DNA of 5,365 nt, taken from NCBI GenBank assembly GCA_030635995.1, contig DAOVXU010000126.1, positions 1 to 5,365 of the forward strand, in the 5' to 3' direction. Source of the stretch: Arcobacter sp. GTDB lineage: Bacteria > Campylobacterota > Campylobacteria > Campylobacterales > Arcobacteraceae. How positions within the stretch are numbered: position 1 is the first letter of the stretch; every line of letters starts with the position of its first letter. Of the stretch, positions 1-5,365 are shown in pieces. The notes beneath the pieces were generated by a model. It was not told the origin of the DNA and did no database searches. It saw nothing but the letters and a program-made list of their open reading frames with translations. The position numbers were made by a program, and so were the translations under genes.

Positions 1-1
1 A

Positions 2-946
2 GATAAAAATATCTTAGTACCACCTAACTTTAAAAATTTTACTAAGTCTTTAATTCATTTATTTAATAATTGTTTAGATCATGGAATAGAAGATCCTAAT
101 ACTAGATTGATTAATGGAAAATCTGAACTTGGAAATATTAAATGTTCTTTCAAGATGGTATCTAATGTACTTGTTCTAGAGATTAGTGATGATGGTGTAG
201 GTATTGATACTGAAAAACTTTCTACTGCACTAATTAAGAATGGTATTAAAACAAAAGATGAACTAGATGCTATGTTTGAAGATGATATATGGTTATTAAT
301 ATTTGAATATGGTATTACAACTAAGGATGATTTATCGACTTTATCAGGAAGAGGTATTGGTATGAGTTCAATAAAAAAATCTTTAGATGAACTAGGTGGT
401 AGAGTAAATGTAGATAGTATTGATAACGAGGGGATAATATTTACATTTACGATTCCAGTTGATTATCAATTTAAACGATTAGATAAAGATTATGGTGATA
501 CTATGAATAGTATTGTATATCAATGTCAAGCATTTTTAGAAGATAATAGTGATATAAAATTTATAGAATCTGTAGATGTAAAGTCTGGCAGTATATATGA
601 TGATTGTTGTGCATTAGAATTAAGAGGTGGATTTAATGGTATATGTATATTTTGTTTTTCATATGAGATAATTGAAAGTTTAGCTAATATTATGATTCCA
701 GAAGGATTTACTAAAGAAGAGAATGAGATGATGAAAAATGAATTAGGATTTGAAGTCGTTAATACTATAGTTGGATTAGCAATACAAAATTTTCCTGAAA
801 AGCAAAAGAATACTAGTATTTCTATCCCTTATATGTATAATAAAGATAAGATAGATAAAGAAATTTTAAATTATGAAAATGTTATTATAAGAGAAATTAC
901 CACTTCATGTGGAAAAATAAATTGTGTATTATTGGAGGATAAATAG
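2..946 (+). CDS. CheA-like histidine kinase ATPase domain fused to CheX-like phosphatase domain (5' end missing)
   Basis: The frame is open from the left edge, so the true start lies upstream; an ATT at 107 lies inside the domain and is not a start. Seen: an N box (NCLDHGIE, 68-91), a G1 box (DDGVGID, 188-208), a CheA-style ATP lid with LIF...ITT spacing, and a G2 box (SGRGIGM, 344-364) followed by a FTFTIP end. This is the HATPase fold of CheA. From about 485 to 943 the protein is not CheW-like but resembles CheX, with the ExxN phosphatase motif as EVVN (752-763) followed by TIVG. In CheX/CheC/FliY these Glu and Asn residues position water to remove phosphate from CheY. No Hpt, dimerisation or sensor domain is visible; they may lie upstream. 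The stop TAG abuts the ATG of a CheY-like gene, its likely partner. The ATPase call is firm; the CheX call is good but made by eye. Confidence 0.88.
   Translation, partial: DKNILVPPNFKNFTKSLIHLFNNCLDHGIEDPNTRLINGKSELGNIKCSFKMVSNVLVLEISDDGVGIDTEKLSTALIKNGIKTKDELDAMFEDDIWLLIFEYGITTKDDLSTLSGRGIGMSSIKKSLDELGGRVNVDSIDNEGIIFTFTIPVDYQFKRLDKDYGDTMNSIVYQCQAFLEDNSDIKFIESVDVKSGSIYDDCCALELRGGFNGICIFCFSYEIIESLANIMIPEGFTKEENEMMKNELGFEVVNTIVGLAIQNFPEKQKNTSISIPYMYNKDKIDKEILNYENVIIREITTSCGKINCVLLEDK
934..938 (+). promoter_or_regulatory. Ribosome-binding site GGAGG for the CheY-like gene
   Basis: GGAGG lies 8 nt before the ATG at 947, inside the last codons of the kinase/CheX gene. It fixes the start of the response regulator and fits coupled translation of the two proteins. 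Confidence 0.8.
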
Positions 947-1303
947 ATGTTAAATATATTAGTCGTAGATGATTCTATGCTTATTAGAAATACATTAACA
1001 AAGCAATTGGTTGCTTTGGGTCATAAAGTAGTTGCACAAGCAACAAATGGGAAAGAAGCAGTTGAATTGTATGGAAAATTATTACCAGATTTAGTAACTA
1101 TGGATATTACTATGCCTATTATGACTGGTATAGAATCACTTAAAAGTATAAAAGCAAAATATAAAGATGCTAAAATTATTATGGTTACTTCTCATGGGGA
1201 AGAAAAATTAGTTATGGAGGCTATATCTAGTGGAGCTAAGGGTTATATTTTAAAACCAATAACCAACGAGAAAATAGAAGAGGCAGTAAACAAAATCTTT
1301 TAA
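947..1303 (+). CDS. Single-domain CheY-like response regulator
   Basis: A 118-aa receiver domain with no output domain, the usual CheY length. Key residues are all present: acidic pair D8-D9, phospho-acceptor D53 within TMDITMP, switch residue T81 in MVTSHG, aromatic Y100, and K103-P104. It should accept phosphate on D53 and act by protein contact rather than DNA binding. The start is supported by GGAGG 8 nt upstream, and the ATG directly abuts the stop of the kinase/CheX gene. That gene supplies a candidate ATPase and a candidate phosphatase for this receiver. Whether it acts on the flagellar motor or another target cannot be told from the window. No symbol is given because these genomes usually carry several CheY paralogues. 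Confidence 0.95.
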   Translation: MLNILVVDDSMLIRNTLTKQLVALGHKVVAQATNGKEAVELYGKLLPDLVTMDITMPIMTGIESLKSIKAKYKDAKIIMVTSHGEEKLVMEAISSGAKGYILKPITNEKIEEAVNKIF

Positions 1304-1343
1304 AATATTAAAAATATGTCAATATGACATATTTTTAATATTT
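1303..1343 (+). terminator. Perfect 18-bp hairpin after the CheY-like gene
   Basis: Arms 1303-1320 and 1326-1343 are exact reverse complements around a 5-nt loop (AATAT). The hairpin begins on the last base of the upstream stop codon. The stem is mostly A:T with one GTC/GAC segment next to the loop. There is no clean T tract after it; the run of five T lies inside the right arm. It probably ends the signalling operon and may work in both directions. It could also be a mRNA 3' stabiliser. Confidence 0.7.
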
Positions 1344-1358
1344 AAGTAATAATTAGTG

Positions 1359-1364
1359 TATAAT
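1359..1364 (+). promoter_or_regulatory. TATAAT -10 element for the helicase gene
   Basis: An exact TATAAT preceded by TG lies in the short gap after the terminator hairpin. No good -35 is seen; the expected place falls within the right arm of the hairpin and the AT-rich run after it, and -35 boxes are known to be weak in Campylobacterota. The box ends 5 nt before the ATG at 1370, so the predicted transcript start falls at or very near the start codon. Confidence 0.6.
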
Positions 1365-1369
1365 TTTGA

Positions 1370-2803
1370 ATGAAAAATATACAAGCAGAGTTGGAAATTT
1401 TATATTTAGAAAAAAAAGCAATTGAACAAAAGATATCTTTGCTTGAAAAACAAATTGAGTTGAATAGTGAATTTAGATTTGAATTATCTTGTGTAATTAC
1501 TATAGATATAATTAAATTATCATCTGAACTTGTATTAAAACTTAAAGAACTAGCTACTTTTGATAATCCTCAAATTCAAATACTTCAAAGTTTACGAAAA
1601 CCAATATATAATATTCCTAAAAAGATTTATAGTTTCAATGTAGATAATAATATTTTAACTTTGCCTAGAGGTTTGATGAGGGATGTAATATATCTATTAA
1701 ATGATTATAATATTAAATATAAAATGATAGATAATCGTATGATTATAGAGGAAAAATTTCCAAAAATACTTTTCAATTTAAGAGATGAACAACAAATTGC
1801 TTGTGATAATATCACTAAAAAAGATTTTTCAATATGTGTTGCTCCTCCTGGATTTGGTAAAACTTTAATAGGTGCAAAAATGATAGAACAAAGAGGTGTG
1901 AATACTCTTGTAATAGTAAATAAAAATATATTGCTTGATCAATGGATTGAGAGGTTTGTTGATTATTTTGGTATGGAAAGAGATGAAATAGGTTATCTGG
2001 GAAAAGGTAAAAATAAATTAAACAATCGTCTTGATATAGGCACTATGCAAAGTTTAAAAAATAATTTTGATATTATTAAAAACTACTCTTTTGTTATAGT
2101 TGATGAATGTCATCATATACCAGCACTGACTTTTGAAAATATTATTAAACAATTTAGAGGAAAATATATACTTGGACTTAGTGCAACTCCAAAAAGAAAA
2201 GATGGTATGGATCCTATATTATTTCAACAGCTTGGAAATATTGCTTATGAGGTAAAGAGAAAAAATACAACTAAAAATAATCTTAAGGTAGTAACTACTA
2301 ATTTTACAAGTGAGGTTGATAATTTTTCGGATTTAATTGGTGAGATTAGTAATGATGAGAATAGAAATAATTTAATTGTGGAACAAATCTTAAAATATAA
2401 AAAAAGAAAGATATTACTTTTAACCGATAGGATAGAACATATAGAGAATTTAGCTAAATTATTGGATAATGTCGGACTAGATTTTATATCTATACATGGT
2501 AGTCAAAAAAAGCAAGATAAAGAAGAAAACTTAAAAAAAGTTATAAGTTCAAATCTTGTACTTGCAACAACATCATACTTTGGTGAAGGGATAGATTTTC
2601 CACATCTAAATACAATCATATTTGCAACACCAATATCATATTATGGTAGATTGGTTCAGTATCTTGGTCGTATTGGTAGGGGTGGGGATGATTGTTTGGC
2701 TATTGATATATTAGATGATAAAAATAATTTTACAAAGAGTGCATTTCGTAAACGCCAAGATGGTTATAAACAGTTGCACTATAAACAAATAAGGGAAAAA
2801 TAG
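1370..2803 (+). CDS. DExH-box superfamily 2 helicase, XPB/TOTE-helicase-like
   Basis: 477 aa. Residues 1-32 look like a charged coiled coil. Residues about 50-130 (ATFDNP, LPRGL, then NIKYKMIDNR) resemble, from memory, the segment before the helicase core in TOTE-type conflict proteins. The core is complete: LRDEQQ (137-142, Q-motif-like), motif I APPGFGKT (158-165), motif II DECHH (245-249), motif III SATP (271-274), motif V GEGIDFP (405-411) and motif VI QYLGRIGRG (430-438). It should be an ATP-driven nucleic-acid translocase or helicase; its substrate is unknown. No primase or nuclease domain is fused. An in-frame TGA at 1367-1369 directly before the ATG rules out a longer N-terminus, and there is no ribosome-binding site, which fits leaderless translation. 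The stop TAG abuts the DUF445 gene. The helicase call is firm; the TOTE link is inference. Confidence 0.92.
   Translation: MKNIQAELEILYLEKKAIEQKISLLEKQIELNSEFRFELSCVITIDIIKLSSELVLKLKELATFDNPQIQILQSLRKPIYNIPKKIYSFNVDNNILTLPRGLMRDVIYLLNDYNIKYKMIDNRMIIEEKFPKILFNLRDEQQIACDNITKKDFSICVAPPGFGKTLIGAKMIEQRGVNTLVIVNKNILLDQWIERFVDYFGMERDEIGYLGKGKNKLNNRLDIGTMQSLKNNFDIIKNYSFVIVDECHHIPALTFENIIKQFRGKYILGLSATPKRKDGMDPILFQQLGNIAYEVKRKNTTKNNLKVVTTNFTSEVDNFSDLIGEISNDENRNNLIVEQILKYKKRKILLLTDRIEHIENLAKLLDNVGLDFISIHGSQKKQDKEENLKKVISSNLVLATTSYFGEGIDFPHLNTIIFATPISYYGRLVQYLGRIGRGGDDCLAIDILDDKNNFTKSAFRKRQDGYKQLHYKQIREK
2791..2796 (+). promoter_or_regulatory. Ribosome-binding site AAGGGA for the DUF445 gene
   Basis: AAGGGA lies 7 nt before the ATG at 2804, inside the end of the helicase gene. 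It supports the chosen start and coupled translation from a shared mRNA. Confidence 0.55.
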
Positions 2804-3508
2804 ATGAATAAATCTTTAGGGACAAATTTAATAGCAGTAGTTATTATGTTGGTAGGCTTTTTAATTGGTAGTCAACTTGTTATGATGGTTGGATTATTTG
2901 CATTGAGTGGGGCTGTTACAAATTGGTTAGCAATTTATATGTTATTTGAAAAAGTGCCATTTTTATATGGAAGTGGTGTGATTGAAAATAGATTTGAACA
3001 ATTTAAAGAATCGATAAATAATTTAATAATGGAGCAATTTTTTACAAAAGAGAATTTAGATAAATTTTTTAAAGAGGAGTTGCATGAAAATAAAAAATTT
3101 GACTTTACAAAACTTATAGATAGTGCAGATTTTACAAAAGCTTTTGATAGTTTAAAAGATGCAGTAATGGAGTCTAGTTTTGGTGGTATGTTAGGTATAT
3201 TTGGAGGAGTGACTGCTCTTGAGCCTTTAAAAGATCCATTTGAAACAAAGATGAAAAAAGCAATTAATGAGATAGTTCATACAGATACATTTCAGATAAC
3301 ACTACAAGAAACGATTAAAAATAGTGATATAAGTGAAGATATATATAATAAAATTCAAGTTGTAGTCGTAAGTCGTTTAGATGAACTAGAACCTAAAATG
3401 GTAAAACAAATAGTGCAGCAAATGATAAAAGAACACCTTGGATGGCTTGTAGTTTGGGGTGGTTTTTTTGGTGGACTGATTGGATTAATAGGTTCATTTG
3501 TCTTATAA
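2804..3508 (+). CDS. DUF445 family membrane protein, short form
   Basis: 234 aa. A long hydrophobic N-terminus (residues about 7-47, enough for one or two membrane spans) contains SGAVTNWLAIYMLFEKVPF, which matches the recalled DUF445 signature. A soluble, charged, helical middle follows (about 60-205), and a glycine-rich hydrophobic segment closes the protein (about 212-234). It would thus be held in the inner membrane at both ends. Many DUF445 proteins are longer, from memory near 400 aa, so this is a compact version. The function of the family is not established as far as I know, and none is proposed. It begins immediately after the helicase stop and probably shares its mRNA; no promoter is seen between them. 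Confidence 0.85.
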   Translation: MNKSLGTNLIAVVIMLVGFLIGSQLVMMVGLFALSGAVTNWLAIYMLFEKVPFLYGSGVIENRFEQFKESINNLIMEQFFTKENLDKFFKEELHENKKFDFTKLIDSADFTKAFDSLKDAVMESSFGGMLGIFGGVTALEPLKDPFETKMKKAINEIVHTDTFQITLQETIKNSDISEDIYNKIQVVVVSRLDELEPKMVKQIVQQMIKEHLGWLVVWGGFFGGLIGLIGSFVL

Positions 3509-3542
3509 GCCTTATTTAAAGGCTTTAGTTAATTAAGCCTTT
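3507..3542 (+). terminator. Two alternative overlapping hairpins after the DUF445 gene
   Basis: The sequence AAGCCTT / AAGGCTT / AAGCCTTT occurs as alternating arms. Hairpin A pairs 3507-3513 with 3519-3525 (7 bp, 5-nt loop, starting in the stop codon). Hairpin B pairs 3518-3525 with 3535-3542 (8 bp, 9-nt loop). The middle arm is shared, so only one can form at a time. Neither is followed by a good T tract on the + strand. Probable terminator or 3' end structure of the helicase-DUF445 unit. Confidence 0.55.
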
Positions 3543-3547
3543 AAAAA

Positions 3548-3632
3548 TTACTACATAGTTTTACTACAAATTATCTTAAATCTGCTAAATATTGATAAAA
3601 GTTGCAACATATTGATATAAAACTATCTTAAA
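3548..3632. repeat. Cluster of short direct repeats around a palindrome
   Basis: Three pairs of exact direct repeats are seen: TTACTACA at 3548-3555 and 3561-3568 (13 bp apart), TATCTTAAA at 3572-3580 and 3624-3632, and ATATTGATA at 3589-3597 and 3609-3617 (20 bp apart). The last pair nearly flanks the palindrome GTTGCAAC (3601-3608). The 20-bp step is close to two helical turns, as for a protein binding the same DNA face. Such clusters can arise by chance in AT-rich DNA, so an iteron or operator role is only a suggestion. Confidence 0.35.
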
Positions 3633-3641
3633 AATTATTCA

Positions 3642-3661
3642 TTACAACATTTCTGTTGTAA
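3642..3661. repeat. Inverted repeat, 8-bp stem and 4-nt loop
   Basis: TTACAACA (3642-3649) and TGTTGTAA (3654-3661) pair exactly around TTTC. The compact hairpin is followed by AATCT, not a T run, so a terminator role is doubtful. It could be an operator or a structure at an origin. Confidence 0.5.
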
Positions 3662-3706
3662 AATCTAAATAATATTCTTTACAAATTTAAAATTATATTA
3701 TTGTAC

Positions 3707-3742
3707 TATTTGATAAATTAGAATTTCAATATTTATCAAATA
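3707..3742. repeat. 12-bp perfect inverted repeat with 12-nt spacer
   Basis: TATTTGATAAAT (3707-3718) and ATTTATCAAATA (3731-3742) are exact reverse complements. The spacer contains GAATTTC. Equal arm and spacer length suggests a binding site for a dimeric protein, or an end or origin structure. It is the longest inverted repeat in the gap before the primase-helicase gene. Confidence 0.55.
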
Positions 3743-3781
3743 TGCCATTTTATTCTATTCTAAAATCTTGACTTACTTTTT

Positions 3782-3787
3782 TACAAT
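3782..3787 (+). promoter_or_regulatory. Possible -10 box (TACAAT) for the primase-helicase gene
   Basis: TACAAT sits in a T-rich stretch, without a clear -35. If used, transcription would begin near 3794 and give a leader of about 115 nt containing both hairpins at 3838-3883. In DNA this AT-rich similar boxes occur often, so this is only one candidate. Confidence 0.25.
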
Positions 3788-3837
3788 TCAAAAAAAAATT
3801 TCTATTATCATGGACTAGTCAATTAGGATAAATGGTG

Positions 3838-3883
3838 GTTAGTATATGTAAATACTAACAAATTTCAAATTAATTTTTGAAAT
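3838..3883 (+). promoter_or_regulatory. Two consecutive hairpins just upstream of the ribosome-binding site
   Basis: Hairpin 1: GTTAGTAT (3838-3845) pairs with ATACTAAC (3852-3859), 6-nt loop. Hairpin 2: ATTTCAAA (3862-3869) pairs with TTTGAAAT (3876-3883), 6-nt loop. They have the same stem and loop sizes and are only 2 nt apart, ending 12 nt before the AAGGAGA site. They could be operators for self-regulation, mRNA leader structures, or replication-related sites. No known riboswitch class is recognised. Confidence 0.45.
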
Positions 3884-3895
3884 ATATAAAAATAT

Positions 3896-3902
3896 AAGGA
3901 GA
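3896..3902 (+). promoter_or_regulatory. Strong ribosome-binding site AAGGAGA
   Basis: A near-consensus site 6 nt before the ATG at 3909. It is the best site in the window and indicates that translation genuinely starts at 3909, even though that frame meets a stop after 70 codons. Confidence 0.8.
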
Positions 3903-3908
3903 CATAGA

Positions 3909-4121
3909 ATGTCACATATTAGTAGAAAAATAGAGAAAGACAGTAGATCAGAGCAAGTTTGTCAAAAAAGATTAAAATTTGAATCATCAGTTGATGTAGA
4001 GTTTCAAGTTGATTATAAGCCAGAGCTTAAAGCTAGAAATAGAGGTGACTATGTTCAATATATGGAAGATAATCGTCATGATATTCTAAATGTCTATGGG
4101 AATAATAGTATGTCAAACTAA
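3909..4121 (+). CDS. 70-codon ORF, probably the N-terminal piece of the interrupted primase-helicase gene
   Basis: 70 aa, starting at an ATG with a strong ribosome-binding site and ending at TAA 4119-4121. It is charged and soluble-looking (starts MSHISRKIEKDSR, ends YGNNSMSN), with no signal peptide, membrane segment or domain that I recognise. The frame continues open for 414 more codons after the TAA, to the right edge, and that part encodes a helicase. The best reading is that this is the first part of one gene of at least 485 codons. The alternative is a real small protein, such as a replication regulator, encoded just before the helicase. A C-to-T change in a CAA codon would create this TAA; the next codon is CAA. 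Confidence 0.6.
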   Translation: MSHISRKIEKDSRSEQVCQKRLKFESSVDVEFQVDYKPELKARNRGDYVQYMEDNRHDILNVYGNNSMSN

Positions 4122-5365
4122 CAACCTGCATTTCCAACACATAATGCTATCAGCACAAGAAAAGCTATAAAAGGTATTTATCCTACACTTGACACAATTG
4201 AAGATTTTATCGTTAAAGAGGGGTTGCAAGGTAGTAGATTTCATAATAGATATTTAAAGTTTAAAAAAGATTATAGTAGCTTAGAATTAAAATATAATAA
4301 TGACTATTTTAATTTTCAAGATCATTGTTTTATCGATAGAAAACTTAACTTTGATGATTATTTAATACATATTAAATATATCAATAGTTTAAGCTGTGAT
4401 AACTTACTGCATAAAGATGATGCTCAAAAATATATAAAGAGTATAAATTCAATATATTCTGCTGAAAAAGAACAATCAACAGTGCATGATAAATATCAAG
4501 CGACAAGATTTGATAAATATCAATATGGAAACTGGAGACAGCATTTATATAATGACAATATCAATACTATTTTTGAAAATGGTGGGTTTGTATTTGTTAC
4601 AAAGAATTTTAAGATTTTATATAGACCAACAGAAGAAGCCCAAGCTGTACAATATGCTATTTCTGAAGCAGAGATTATGATTGGTAAAGATATAGGGGTA
4701 GATCTATATATTTCAAAAAAAAGAAAAAATAAAAAGAGAAAGATAAATGATAATGATGAAGAAATTGCTGTAATCTATATTCATGAGCTTCTTACCCTAT
4801 ATGGAGAGAAATTCAATCCTTATATACTTCAGGAATATTTTGAAGAAAATGGAGTGTGGTACAAAAATACTTTTATGCCCACTAAGTACATGAAGCTTCA
4901 TGGTAAAATGCTGAAAGAGCCTACTGCTATACTTAAACTTTTCTACCATATAGTTAATTATGATAATGATAGATTTGAAGTATTTATTAACTGGCTATCC
5001 TACTATTTTAAGAAGTTAATAAAGCCAAAAACTGCGATGATCCTTACTGGCACTCAAGGCGGAGGTAAGGGAGTGTTATTTGAAGAAGTTCTTGAACCAC
5101 TTCTTGGCAAGGAATATGTTATTCAAGCTGGTAATACGAGTTTAAAGAGTAATTTTAAGGCAGGGTTTCTTAGAAATAAATTGTTATATAATTTTAACGA
5201 AATTTCTAGCAATACAAGTAGCTATGTTAAAAACTTTTTAAAACAGCTAATTACAGATCCTTCTATTTTTGAGGAGGAGAGATATAAAACTATCAATGAA
5301 GCAATTGAGCTATTAGGAATAGTGCTAATCACGACAAACAATAGCATACCTATTGAAATAGAGTC
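4122..5365 (+). CDS. Superfamily 3 (D5/DUF5906-like) primase-helicase of a mobile element; start interrupted, 3' end beyond window
   Basis: The frame is the same as that of the 70-codon ORF and is open from 4122 to the edge (414 codons), which is very unlikely by chance in DNA this AT-rich. Visible motifs: Walker A GTQGGGKG (5049-5072), a Walker B-like segment LLYNFNEI ending in Asn-Glu (5196-5201), and a motif C/sensor-1-like VLITTNN (about 5322-5342). This order is that of superfamily 3 helicases joined to phage or plasmid primases. They unwind DNA at an element's own origin. The N-terminal part (about 4122-4900) has no primase motif I can name and carries a basic run KKRKNKKRK near 4714-4740. 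No in-frame ATG exists before 4677; TTG 4224 and GTG 4482 lack convincing ribosome-binding sites. So it is probably a pseudogene or is expressed by readthrough from 3909. The helicase family is fairly sure; the gene's state is not. Confidence 0.75.

Larger units (their letters stand above)
3543..3908. other. Non-coding AT-rich intergenic region with short repeats and hairpins
   Basis: I see no convincing gene here on either strand. The left half holds pairs of short direct repeats and a small palindrome. The middle holds two hairpin-forming inverted repeats. The right end is the probable leader of the primase-helicase gene, with two more hairpins and a ribosome-binding site. A TTGACT at 3768-3773 has no -10 at normal spacing. 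The region separates a chromosomal-looking operon from a replication-type gene, so an element boundary or an origin may lie within it. Confidence 0.6.

Noticed and set aside
107..109. ATT at 107 as the start of the kinase/CheX gene
   Set aside because: The same frame is open to the left edge and encodes the N box of the ATPase upstream of 107, so the gene begins outside the window.
866..880. Second ExxN motif (EILN) suggesting a CheC/FliY-like double-site phosphatase
   Set aside because: It is not followed by the glycine-containing helix context seen after EVVN, and one motif is the norm for CheX.
1370..2803. Complete TOTE conflict protein
   Set aside because: There is no primase domain before the helicase core and no nuclease domain after it; only the helicase part is seen.
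3548..3632. CRISPR array
   Set aside because: The repeats are only 8-9 nt, occur in pairs of different sequence, and lack regular spacers.
3768..3808. TTGACT (3768) with TATTAT (3803) as a promoter
   Set aside because: The spacing is 29 nt, far more than the usual 16-18.
3509..3908. tRNA or att site marking integration
   Set aside because: No cloverleaf or tRNA 3' end is visible and no longer direct repeat is found elsewhere in the window.
4224..4226. TTG 4224 as a start for the downstream helicase part
   Set aside because: The purine run GAGGGG touches the TTG with no spacing, and coding-like sequence extends upstream of it to 4122.
4486..4680. 64-codon + strand ORF starting at 4486
   Set aside because: It overlaps the long primase-helicase frame in another phase, has no ribosome-binding site, and gives a low-complexity hydrophobic translation. 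It is a shadow.

Overview
The window is strongly AT-rich. Its genes (a short CheY, a CheA-type ATPase joined to a CheX-like domain, a short DUF445 membrane protein) and their tight packing suggest a member of the Campylobacterota, perhaps Arcobacteraceae. That placement rests on style and recalled family resemblance, not on a search. All genes seen are on the + strand.

Left part (1-1303): the 3' end of a signalling gene whose start lies outside the window. It encodes a CheA-like histidine-kinase ATPase domain followed, where CheA normally has a CheW-like domain, by a CheX-like phosphatase domain with an ExxN motif. Its stop codon is immediately followed by the start of a single-domain CheY-like response regulator. 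The obvious model is that one polypeptide controls both phosphorylation and dephosphorylation of the partner receiver. A perfect 18-bp hairpin (1303-1343) closes this unit.

Middle part (1344-3542): a consensus-like TATAAT box lies only 5 nt before the ATG of a DExH superfamily 2 helicase of 477 aa. This implies a leaderless mRNA. Its N-terminal region resembles, from memory, the helicase part of TOTE-type conflict proteins, but no primase or nuclease domain is attached. A short DUF445 membrane protein follows with zero spacing. Overlapping hairpins just after it may end transcription.

Right part (3509-5365): about 400 bp of very AT-rich non-coding DNA contains short direct repeats, a 12-bp inverted repeat and several hairpins. 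It leads to a good ribosome-binding site and a reading frame that looks like replication machinery of a plasmid, phage or satellite. This is a superfamily 3 (D5/DUF5906-like) primase-helicase with Walker A, Walker B-like and motif C segments. The frame is split by one in-frame TAA at 4119-4121 and runs off the right edge. It has no in-frame ATG between the TAA and 4677, although that stretch is clearly coding. So it is a nonsense-mutated gene, a readthrough case, a sequence error, or a gene with a non-ATG start.

The window therefore seems to cross from ordinary chromosomal genes into a mobile or degraded accessory element somewhere in 3509-3908. No integrase, tRNA, att repeat or CRISPR array is visible to fix the boundary.
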